64,000 nt of DNA, taken from contig CAZGTD010000007.1 of the NCBI GenBank assembly GCA_964528425.1, positions 1 through 64,000 of the forward strand, read 5' to 3'. The stretch's first letter is position 1; each line of letters starts with the position of its first letter. Under the pieces are notes generated by a model. The model worked only from the letters and a program-made list of their open reading frames with translations, was not told the origin of the DNA and did no database searches. The stretch is from UBA3263 sp964528425. Its GTDB lineage: Bacteria > Bacteroidota > Bacteroidia > Bacteroidales > Muribaculaceae. The position numbers and the translations under genes were made by a program. This document shows, piece after piece, positions 1-6,203 of the stretch.

Positions 1-50
1 CGACCCCGAGATTACAAATCACGTGCTCTGGCCAACTGAGCTAAAGAGGC
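1..50 (-). tRNA. tRNA-Thr (anticodon TGT), 3' part outside window
   Basis: Read on the minus strand from base 50, the sequence gives a 7-nt acceptor strand, the D arm with GCTCAGTTGG, and an anticodon loop TTTGTAA carrying TGT, which reads ACA threonine codons. The anticodon stem has one apparent T-T mismatch. The variable loop, T arm and 3' acceptor strand run off the window start. A strong Bacteroidota-type promoter lies about 47 bases upstream. Confidence 0.88.
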
Positions 51-96
51 AGGTGAGTTAACTCCGGTCGATAACGCTTTATCGCCTTTGCGAGTG

Positions 97-128
97 CAAA
101 GTTACGACGAGTTTTTGGATTGTGCAAA
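97..128 (-). promoter_or_regulatory. Bacteroidota -33/-7 promoter for tRNA-Thr
   Basis: On the minus strand TTTG (128-125) is followed after 20 bases by TAACTTTG (104-97), an exact match to the TTTG / TAnnTTTG consensus of the Bacteroides primary sigma factor. It points at the partial tRNA-Thr gene. Confidence 0.8.
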
Positions 129-184
129 TTTTTGTGCAAAAAAATTTCGTAGATTTTTTCAAAATATTTGCAATAAGCGTTCAC

Positions 185-931
185 TCAATTTGTTAGCTGT
201 ATTGAGAATCTTATCCGGGGTTGGCTTTTGACTCTGATTTCGGCTTCGTAGTGTCCGGGCTGAGTTTCTGTGGCGGCCAGTTCGGCGGTTTCGCCATAGG
301 TGCATTCGTGCATAAATGAAACGTCGATGCGGCCAATGGGGTGCGCGGCGTGAAATTCGGGGCTGAAGGCGTTCTGGAGCAGCTCAATGTAGCGCACGGT
401 GTTGACGTGGAGGTTGGAGTCGAGGTCGCAATACCGGAATGTGTGGTTGAATATCACCGGTGTTTCGGCGGGCAGTGGGCGCTGACGCCGTGCCCGCTTT
501 ATTGGTGTTTGTCGGTCTGAAATCATCTCGGCCGGGTTGGGAATCAAGGCCGAGAGATCGCCAAGAGTGCGGTTTTTGATGTTGAGCACAACCCACGTTG
601 AGCGAACGTAGGCATAGGGTATTCCCCGGCTGTTGGTGACTGCGAACATGCGTTCGCTGAAGGAGCGTGTTATAGACTCAATCCATGTTGTGATGGCGTA
701 TGATTCATTGACCCGGGGCATCCGTATGATTTCGACCGACATGCGGCTGAGAACCCATGTGTGGTCCAACTTTATAAGGTGTTCGAAGCCGATGCCGAGG
801 CTGTTGGCATGGTCAGTAGCAACCTCAATGCAGCGGGCGAAGAGCAGCCCGAGCGGCATATTGCGCTGCGGGGTGCCTTCGCCTGCGTGGAGGTAGAATG
901 TTTTAGACAGGATTTTAGTCAATGATGTCAA
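185..931 (-). CDS. acyl-ACP thioesterase (FatA-like, double hotdog)
   Basis: Predicted to hydrolyse fatty acyl-ACP to free fatty acid, ending fatty acid synthesis in the cytosol. The 248-residue protein has two hotdog halves: the first carries the family motif around HTWVLSRM (about residues 57-64), and the second carries DLDSNLHVNT (about residues 170-180), whose D, N and H match the catalytic residues of plant-type thioesterases (PF01643). There is no ATG at the 5' end: the start is TTG at 931 or TTG at 922, and it overlaps the 3' end of serS by up to 17 bases. It is the last gene of a yqeY-serS-thioesterase operon. Family assignment is firm; the exact start is uncertain. Confidence 0.88.
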   Translation of the reverse strand: MTSLTKILSKTFYLHAGEGTPQRNMPLGLLFARCIEVATDHANSLGIGFEHLIKLDHTWVLSRMSVEIIRMPRVNESYAITTWIESITRSFSERMFAVTNSRGIPYAYVRSTWVVLNIKNRTLGDLSALIPNPAEMISDRQTPIKRARRQRPLPAETPVIFNHTFRYCDLDSNLHVNTVRYIELLQNAFSPEFHAAHPIGRIDVSFMHECTYGETAELAATETQPGHYEAEIRVKSQPRIRFSIQLTN

Positions 932-2186
932 AGCCGGTGTATTTTCTCAGCACTTCCGGAACAACGATTCCTTGAGGGGTCTGGTTGTTTTCGAGCAGTG
1001 CGGCCATTATGCGCGGAAGGGCAAGGGCCGAGCCGTTGAGGGTGTGTACCAGAGCGGTTTTCTTGTCGTCGGTGCGATAGCGGCATTTCAGGCGGTTGGC
1101 CTGGTAGGTTTCGAAGTTTGAAACGGATGAAACCTCAAGCCAGCGTTTCTGGGCACCGCTCCATACTTCAAAGTCGAAGGTTATGGCCGATGTGAAGCTC
1201 ATGTCGCCGCCGCATAGGCGAAGAATGTGCCAGGGCAGTCCGAGTTTTTCGAGCAGGCCCTGAACGTGGGCTTTCATTTCTTCGAGCGCGGCGTATGAGT
1301 TTTCGGGTTTCTCGATGCGGACTATTTCAACCTTGTCGAACTGGTGCAGACGGTTGAGGCCGCGCACGTCTTTGCCGTAGCTGCCGGCTTCGCGGCGGAA
1401 GCATGCGGAATATGCGCAGTTCTTTTTTGGCAGTTGGTCGCCGGGGATAATCACGTCGCGATAGAGGTTGGTTACAGGAACTTCTGCCGTAGGAATAAGG
1501 TAGAGATTGTCGATTTCGCAGTGATACATCTGGCCCTCTTTGTCGGGGAGCTGGCCGGTGCCAATGCCCGAAGCCTCGTTAACAACGTAGGGGGGCTGTA
1601 TTTCCAGGTAGCCGGCTTCGTTGGCTTGGTCGAGAAAGAATTGAATCAGAGCTCGTTGCAGGCGTGCACCTTTACCGATATAAACCGGAAAGCCGGCACC
1701 GGTGATTTTTACTCCCAGGTCGAAGTCGATGAGATTATATTTTTTTGCGAGGTCCCAGTGGGGCAGGGCGTCGTCGGGCAGGTCGGGCATGGGGCCACCT
1801 GTGGCCTCGACAACGTTGTCGGCTGCCGACGTTCCGGCAGGTACGCCTGAGTATGGAACGTTGGGCACTCCCAGAAGAATTTCGCGGATTTCGCTTTCGG
1901 CGGCGGCCAGGTCGGCTGCAATTGCTTTCTGCTGTTCCTTGAGGGTTGCAACCTGGGCTTTAACCTCGTTGGCTTCTTCTTTTTTACCCGCCTTCATCAT
2001 CTGGCCGATTGAGGCAGCCAGTTTGTTGAGCTCGGCGGCGAGATTGTCGTTTTTGAGTTGGAGTTCGCGGCGGCGGTTGTCGGCGGCGAGCACACGGGCT
2101 ATCGGTTCTTTGCCGTCGAAGCCCTTAACGGCCAGACGTTCAACAATCCGGTCGGGATTTTCTTTGATTTGCTGAATGGTTAGCAT
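915..2186 (-). CDS. serS: serine--tRNA ligase
   Basis: Charges tRNA-Ser (and tRNA-Sec where present) with serine using ATP. The 423 residues are the normal length. Residues about 27-105 form the long antiparallel coiled-coil arm that grips the tRNA long variable arm. The class II core follows, with motif 2 around FRREAGSYGKD (about 265-275) and motif 3 around NGSALALPRIMAALLEN (about 385-401). It starts 9 bases after the stop of the upstream yqeY-like gene and overlaps the thioesterase gene at its 3' end, so all three are probably one transcript from the promoter at 2677-2708. Confidence 0.98.
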   Translation of the reverse strand: MLTIQQIKENPDRIVERLAVKGFDGKEPIARVLAADNRRRELQLKNDNLAAELNKLAASIGQMMKAGKKEEANEVKAQVATLKEQQKAIAADLAAAESEIREILLGVPNVPYSGVPAGTSAADNVVEATGGPMPDLPDDALPHWDLAKKYNLIDFDLGVKITGAGFPVYIGKGARLQRALIQFFLDQANEAGYLEIQPPYVVNEASGIGTGQLPDKEGQMYHCEIDNLYLIPTAEVPVTNLYRDVIIPGDQLPKKNCAYSACFRREAGSYGKDVRGLNRLHQFDKVEIVRIEKPENSYAALEEMKAHVQGLLEKLGLPWHILRLCGGDMSFTSAITFDFEVWSGAQKRWLEVSSVSNFETYQANRLKCRYRTDDKKTALVHTLNGSALALPRIMAALLENNQTPQGIVVPEVLRKYTGFDIID

Positions 2187-2195
2187 GGAAGATTA

Positions 2196-2645
2196 TTATG
2201 ATAAAAGTTCACGAACTTTGGCCGAAATTGCTTTGCCGTCGGCGCGTCCGGCAAGCGCTTTTGAGGCAACGCCCATAACGCGGCCCATTTCCTTGGCGGA
2301 GGTGGCTCCTGTTTCGGCAATAATTTTTTTGAGTTCTGCGGTCAGTTCTTCGTCGGTCAGAGCCTTGGGCAGATATGCTTCAATAACCGAAGCTTCGGCC
2401 AGTTCGTTTTCGGCCAGTTCCGGGCGTCCTTGAGCGGAGTATAGTTCGGCGGTTTCCTTGCGCTGTTTAACCATTTTTGCAAGAATCTTCATTGCTGCGT
2501 CGTCGGCCAGGTCGCCGTTGGCTCCCTTGGCGGTTTTGGCTTCGATGAATTCTTTTTTAACGCCACGCAGGGCTTCGAGGCGCACCTTGTCTTTGGCCAG
2601 CATGGCTGACTTGATGTCGGCGCTGATTTGATCAAAAAGAGTCAT
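2196..2645 (-). CDS. GatB/YqeY domain protein
   Basis: This 149-residue protein matches the stand-alone YqeY family: an N-terminal helical part (LFDQISADIKSAMLAKDK, then LEALRGVKKEFIEAK) and a C-terminal part with GATSAKEMGRVMG that resembles the tRNA-binding tail domain of GatB. The family is thought to help tRNA-dependent amidation, but its role is not well established. It is the first gene of the operon with serS and the thioesterase, with a 9-base gap to serS. A consensus promoter sits 32 bases upstream of the ATG. Confidence 0.93.
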   Translation of the reverse strand: MTLFDQISADIKSAMLAKDKVRLEALRGVKKEFIEAKTAKGANGDLADDAAMKILAKMVKQRKETAELYSAQGRPELAENELAEASVIEAYLPKALTDEELTAELKKIIAETGATSAKEMGRVMGVASKALAGRADGKAISAKVRELLS

Positions 2646-2676
2646 TATATTATATAAGGAGTTAAATTTCAGACCG

Positions 2677-2708
2677 CAAATTTACAAAATTTTTTCGGGC
2701 CGACCAAA
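2677..2708 (-). promoter_or_regulatory. -33/-7 promoter of yqeY-serS-thioesterase operon
   Basis: Minus-strand TTTG (2708-2705), 20-base spacer, TAAATTTG (2684-2677). The expected transcript start is near 2672, giving a leader of about 27 bases. Confidence 0.8.
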
Positions 2709-2752
2709 TCGCCCGGATTTGTGAAAAAATCAAAAAATTCTGTTAAGGATTA

Positions 2753-2776
2753 AACCTTTTGAAACGCTGCGTGTCA
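2753..2776 (+). promoter_or_regulatory. putative ECF-sigma-type promoter
   Basis: AACC (2753-2756), 13 bases, then CGTGTCA (2770-2776), about 50 bases before the ATG of the Cys-rich exported protein. Almost the same string (AACCTTTTG, then CGCT, then CGTGT) occurs at 48943-48967, the same distance before another small gene. AAC plus CGT/GTC boxes are typical of ECF sigma factors; no housekeeping TAnnTTTG box is seen here. This is inference from two sites. Confidence 0.4.
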
Positions 2777-2825
2777 AATAGCATGTATGAAATCATTTTA
2801 AAAACTTTAAAAACAGAAACCAATT

Positions 2826-3341
2826 ATGAAAAAATTCATTCTTGCCCTGGCCGTAGTTGCCATGACCGCCGGTTTGGCAAATGCCGCTAACGATAATAAG
2901 CAGTGTGACCACAAGGGCGCTGCCAAGTGTGAAAAAACCGTATGCGCCGAAAAGAAACAGGGCGCATGTGAACTTCGCGAATTCCAGGGTATTGAACTGA
3001 CCGATGCTCAGAAGACCCAGCTCAAGGCTCTCAAGGCCGACTGCAAAGCCAAGAAAGTTGAAGCCAAGCAATCTGAAAAGGCTGAAAAGGCCCGCAAAAT
3101 GGATGCCCGCCGTGCCGACCGTCAGGCTTATCTCGAAAAAGTTAAGGCAATTCTTACCCCCGAGCAGTATACCAAGTATCTCGAAAGCCAGAAAGTTGGC
3201 CATGCACGTCCCCATCGTGGCGGTGCAGATAAGGCAGTCGGTGCTGAAAAGGCCCGCCGCGCTCACATGGGCAAGGAAATGAAAGCCTGCCATAAGGCAA
3301 AGGCCTGTGCCGGCGACTCCTGCGTTAATAAGAATAAATAA
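2826..3341 (+). CDS. exported Cys- and Lys-rich protein with LTxxQ-like repeats
   Basis: A 171-residue protein with a clear signal peptide (residues 1-20, ending ANA). The mature part carries eight cysteines, four near the N-terminus (residues about 27-48) and three near the C-terminus, and two segments resembling LTxxQ motifs of Spy/CpxP-like proteins: LTDAQKTQLKAL (about residue 58) and LTPEQYTKYLE (about residue 110), joined by a charged Lys/Arg helix. Such proteins (DUF4890-like in Bacteroidota) are periplasmic and often linked to envelope or metal stress; the role here is not known. It stands alone between a putative ECF-type promoter and a strong terminator. The family assignment is tentative. 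Confidence 0.8.
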   Translation: MKKFILALAVVAMTAGLANAANDNKQCDHKGAAKCEKTVCAEKKQGACELREFQGIELTDAQKTQLKALKADCKAKKVEAKQSEKAEKARKMDARRADRQAYLEKVKAILTPEQYTKYLESQKVGHARPHRGGADKAVGAEKARRAHMGKEMKACHKAKACAGDSCVNKNK

Positions 3342-3402
3342 TCTATACCTGTTACACAGTTTCTATAAAACCAACCTTTATTTTCCCCTCGAAAAAAGGT
3401 GA

Positions 3403-3438
3403 ATGCTGCCGTCCGCAAGGTTCGGCGGCATTTTTTTT
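3403..3438 (+). terminator. rho-independent terminator after Cys-rich exported protein
   Basis: Stem ATGCTGCCG (3403-3411) pairs with CGGCGGCAT (3423-3431) with one G-U pair, followed by eight T residues. Confidence 0.9.
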
Positions 3439-3481
3439 ATCTGTTTTTGAAACTTTTCAGGCCTTTGGGGGTTTTTAAGGT

Positions 3482-4171
3482 ATGACCGAGTCAGAAAAAA
3501 TTAGAAAGACCATTCTCCTTGTAATGCGGTTGCTTGTTATAGTGGCCGCCGCATTGCTTGTGGCTACTATTAGTTTCGACTCGCTGCGCAACATGTCGTT
3601 CGTTGCCGACCCGTTCTACGAGAAACTTCAGATCTGGGTATGCTATTTCTTTTTGTTCGACATTCTGGTAGAGTTTGTGCTGAGTCATCACCGTTGGCGC
3701 TATCTATGGAGCAATATTCTGTTTGTGATTGTCAGCATTCCGTATATGCAGATAATCCATTATTTCGGATGGAATCTGCCCGAGGCTGTTGTTTATGCTA
3801 TCCGCTTCATGCCGCTCATCCGCGCAGCCTACGTTATCGGCATCCTTTTCGGCGCCATAACCCGCAATAAAATGACAACCATGTTTGTCAGTTACATGAC
3901 CATCCTTGTTGTGAGTCTTTATTTCGGGTCGCTGATGTTCTTTATTGCCGAGCAGCCGGTCAATCCCGGTGTAAAAACCTGGTGGGATGCTTTCTGGTGG
4001 GCGATTATGGATATGAACACCTGCGGCAGCTCAATATCCGAAATGACTCCTACCGGCCAGGTTCTCGCGGCGGTTCTTGCGGCTGAGGGACTGATACTCT
4101 TTCCGGTGTTTACGGTTTATATAACTGCGGCGCTGACAAAGGGCAACCCGGCGCCCGAAGCAGAGTCGTGA
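3482..4171 (+). CDS. ion channel-like membrane protein (voltage-gated-channel fold)
   Basis: A 229-residue inner-membrane protein with about six hydrophobic segments: residues 11-32, 45-64, 75-90, an arginine-bearing S4-like helix (AIRFMPLIRAAYVIG, about 108-122), 140-160 and 195-215. Between the last two lies a pore-loop-like region WWDAFWWAIMDMNTCGSS (about 167-184). This arrangement matches one subunit of a six-helix cation channel. The potassium filter TVGYG is replaced by TCGSS, so ion selectivity cannot be assumed. No cytosolic RCK domain follows. It lies 70 bases before rubrerythrin on the same strand, but a shared transcript is not shown. Confident as a channel-fold protein; function unknown. 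Confidence 0.78.
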   Translation: MTESEKIRKTILLVMRLLVIVAAALLVATISFDSLRNMSFVADPFYEKLQIWVCYFFLFDILVEFVLSHHRWRYLWSNILFVIVSIPYMQIIHYFGWNLPEAVVYAIRFMPLIRAAYVIGILFGAITRNKMTTMFVSYMTILVVSLYFGSLMFFIAEQPVNPGVKTWWDAFWWAIMDMNTCGSSISEMTPTGQVLAAVLAAEGLILFPVFTVYITAALTKGNPAPEAES

Positions 4172-4240
4172 ACCTTTTTGATGCGTTGAATGTTTTAATA
4201 TTACAAATACGTAAAAAACTTATTAAATAAAAAAAGTATT

Positions 4241-4822
4241 ATGGCTAAATCAATTCGTGGCACAAAGACCGAACAGAATCTTGTTGCCAGCTACATGGCT
4301 GAATCCGCTGCTTATTCGCGCTACACCTATTATGCCGCCCAGGCAGAAAAAGAGGGTTATTACCCCATTGCAAAAGTATTTACCGACACCGCTGCCAACG
4401 AGCTGCGCCACGGCAAAGTTTTCTTCAAATTCCTCGAAGGAGGTCAGGTTGCAGTTGATATGACTGTTGATTCCGGCGTTATCGGCCAGACTGTCGACAA
4501 CCTCGAAACCGCTGCTAACGAAGAGCAGACCGAAGGTGTTGAATCGTACATCAGCGCTGCCAAGACTGCCGACGAAGAAGGTTTCCCCGAAATCGCCGCC
4601 CATTTCCGTGCAATCGCTGAAATTGAGGCTCGCCACGAAAAACGTTTCCGCAAGCTCATCGATCAGATTAAAACCAACACCGTCTGGAAGCGCGATGAAC
4701 CTATTGAATGGCAGTGTATGGTTTGCGGCTATACTTACTATGGCACTGAACCGCCCAAAGTTTGCCCCGCTTGCGATCACCCCTATCAGCACTACATGCC
4801 GATGGACATGGATCTTGACTAA
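4241..4822 (+). CDS. rbr: rubrerythrin
   Basis: Cytosolic peroxide reductase that protects anaerobes from hydrogen peroxide. The N-terminal ferritin-like four-helix bundle (residues about 1-140) has the diiron ligand pattern: E in AESAAYSRY, ELRH near residue 50, and EIEARHEKR near residue 127. The C-terminal rubredoxin domain has the iron site C159-x2-C162 and C175-x2-C178. The 193-residue length is normal. The gene ends just before a bidirectional terminator shared with the convergent rplI operon. No consensus housekeeping promoter is visible in the 70 bases upstream, so it may be regulated or read from upstream. Confidence 0.97.
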   Translation: MAKSIRGTKTEQNLVASYMAESAAYSRYTYYAAQAEKEGYYPIAKVFTDTAANELRHGKVFFKFLEGGQVAVDMTVDSGVIGQTVDNLETAANEEQTEGVESYISAAKTADEEGFPEIAAHFRAIAEIEARHEKRFRKLIDQIKTNTVWKRDEPIEWQCMVCGYTYYGTEPPKVCPACDHPYQHYMPMDMDLD

Positions 4823-4848
4823 AAATCGTTAACTCCCTAAAATAAAAT

Positions 4849-4881
4849 TAGAGGCCGTACTCATCCCGAGCACGGCCTCTA
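4849..4881. terminator. bidirectional terminator between rbr and rplI
   Basis: A perfect 10-bp stem (TAGAGGCCGT with ACGGCCTCTA) lies between two convergent genes. T-rich runs follow on both strands (CATTTTTTATT on plus, TAATTTTATTTTA on minus). Confidence 0.85.
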
Positions 4882-4915
4882 CGCTAAAGTCATTTTTTAT
4901 TAATATTTCATATGC

Positions 4916-5371
4916 TTAATTTTCTGCTACTTCAGCAATAACTTCCACGGGAACCTCGGCGGTTACGTCTTTGTGGAAGCGGATGGTTGCGGTGTAGTTG
5001 CCGATTTCCTTAATGGTGGTGTTAAGGGTAATGAGCTTGCGGTCAACTTCGTGGCCGAGCTTCTGAAGAGCTTCGGCAACGGAAGCGGCGTTAACTGCAC
5101 CGTAGATAGTGCCGGTTTCGGCAACCTTGGCGGCAATGGTCAGGGCTACGCCTTCCAGGGCAGCGGCAGCCTGTTCGGCGGCAGCCTTGATGGCGGCGAG
5201 CTTGTGAGCGCGCTGGCGCTGGTTTTCGGCGAGAACCTTCAGGGCGGAATCGGTGGCGATTACGGCCTTGCGCTGAGGAATAAGGTAGTTGCGGCCATAG
5301 CCGGACTTAACCTCAACAACGTCGTCTTTGTATCCCAGATTGGGGACATCTTCAATAAGAATCAGTTTCAT
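4916..5371 (-). CDS. rplI: 50S ribosomal protein L9
   Basis: Binds 23S rRNA near the L1 stalk. The 151 residues show the family signature at the N-terminus (MKLILIEDVPNLGYKDDVVEVK, with GYGRNYLIP near residue 25), a central helix rich in alanine, and a C-terminal globular domain. It is the last gene of the rpsF-rpsR-rplI operon, 28 bases after rpsR. Confidence 0.99.
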   Translation of the reverse strand: MKLILIEDVPNLGYKDDVVEVKSGYGRNYLIPQRKAVIATDSALKVLAENQRQRAHKLAAIKAAAEQAAAALEGVALTIAAKVAETGTIYGAVNAASVAEALQKLGHEVDRKLITLNTTIKEIGNYTATIRFHKDVTAEVPVEVIAEVAEN

Positions 5372-5399
5372 AGCTTTGTTTGTCTCCTATTTGGGTTAA

Positions 5400-5669
5400 T
5401 TATTTCATGAGGTCGGTTACGTAGGGGAGCAGAGCCAGGTGGCGGGCGCGCTTAACGGCCTGAGCTACGCGGCGCTGGAACTTCAGCGAGTTGCCGGTGA
5501 TGCGACGGGGAAGGAGTTTGCCCTGTTCGTTGAGGAATTTCTTCAGGAATTCGGGGTCCTTGTAGTCAACGTACTTGATGCCGGCGCGTTTGAAGCGGCA
5601 ATATTTCTTTTTGTTCTTGTCCACGTTGGGGGTGGAGAGATAGCGGATTTCGGAATTAGCTTGTGCCAT
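5400..5669 (-). CDS. rpsR: 30S ribosomal protein S18
   Basis: Small-subunit platform protein that pairs with S6. The 89 residues contain the conserved core YVDYKDPEFLKKFLNEQGK and ITGNSLKFQRRVAQAVKRARH. It lies between rpsF and rplI, 18 bases after the rpsF stop, the usual bacterial order. Confidence 0.99.
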   Translation of the reverse strand: MAQANSEIRYLSTPNVDKNKKKYCRFKRAGIKYVDYKDPEFLKKFLNEQGKLLPRRITGNSLKFQRRVAQAVKRARHLALLPYVTDLMK

Positions 5670-5687
5670 AATTTTCTTCAGTGGGGA

Positions 5688-6059
5688 TTATTCGGCAACG
5701 GGAGCCTGTTCAACGGGAGCCTGAGCGGGAGCGTTGCGGTGAGCGCGGCGCTTGTCGGCATATTCTTTAGCATACTTGTCGAGACGGAAAGTCAGGAAGC
5801 GCATAACGCGTTCGTCGCGACGATAAGCGGTTTCGAGCTTTTTAACGATGGTGGGATCGGCATCGAATTCAACCAGGGTGTAGTAGCCGGTCGATTTCTT
5901 TTCGATGGGGTAAGCGAGCTTGCGCAGGCCCCAGTTTTCTTCGTTCACGATTGCTGCGCCGTTGTCGGTCAGAATCTTAGTGAACTTGTCTACCGCTTCC
6001 TTTGCCTGGGCGTCAGACAAAACGGGAGTCAGAATGAAAACGGTTTCGTAGTTGTTCAT
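5688..6059 (-). CDS. rpsF: 30S ribosomal protein S6
   Basis: Small-subunit protein forming a heterodimer with S18 on 16S rRNA. The 123 residues begin MNNYETVFILTPVLSD and include the ferredoxin-like core with WGLRKLAYPIEKK. The C-terminal tail (about residues 100-123) is alanine, proline and glutamine rich. First gene of the operon; promoter boxes at 6111-6141 put the transcript start about 45 bases upstream. Confidence 0.99.
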   Translation of the reverse strand: MNNYETVFILTPVLSDAQAKEAVDKFTKILTDNGAAIVNEENWGLRKLAYPIEKKSTGYYTLVEFDADPTIVKKLETAYRRDERVMRFLTFRLDKYAKEYADKRRAHRNAPAQAPVEQAPVAE

Positions 6060-6110
6060 TTTGGATTTTGTTGGTTAATAAAAATTGGTTTACATGCTCT
6101 AAGAGCGCGG

Positions 6111-6141
6111 CAAAGTTACAAAAAAAAATCCACACCGCAAA
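6111..6141 (-). promoter_or_regulatory. -33/-7 promoter of rpsF-rpsR-rplI
   Basis: Minus-strand TTTG (6141-6138), 19-base spacer, TAACTTTG (6118-6111). It is divergent from, and closely packed against, the uvrB promoter. Confidence 0.8.
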
Positions 6142-6166
6142 ATATTTCTCCAAACCCGACGGAATT

Positions 6167-6197
6167 TTTGCTTATTGCGGAATATTTCGTAAATTTG
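6167..6197 (+). promoter_or_regulatory. -33/-7 promoter of uvrB, start at or next to the ATG
   Basis: TTTG (6167-6170), 19-base spacer, TAAATTTG (6190-6197). Only six bases separate the -7 box from the uvrB ATG at 6204, so the mRNA is expected to begin at or within a few bases of the start codon. Confidence 0.78.
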
Positions 6198-6203
6198 CGG
6201 GTT

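Noticed and set aside
116..140. Direct repeat TTGTGCAAA before tRNA-Thr promoter as an operator
   Set aside because: The two copies partly coincide with the -33 box region and AT-rich background; chance is likely.
4850..4880. Hairpin after rubrerythrin as a riboswitch or iron-responsive element
   Set aside because: Position between convergent genes and T-rich flanks on both sides fit a terminator.
6060..6110. Possible S6:S18-binding leader RNA before rpsF
   Set aside because: A short hairpin GCTC-TTA-GAGC is present and CCG lies near the expected transcript start, but I could not see the full known binding motif.
5439..6203. Long upstream extension of the uvrB frame through the rpsF-rpsR region
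   Set aside because: It is antisense to ribosomal protein genes and the conserved UvrB N-terminus starts at 6204.
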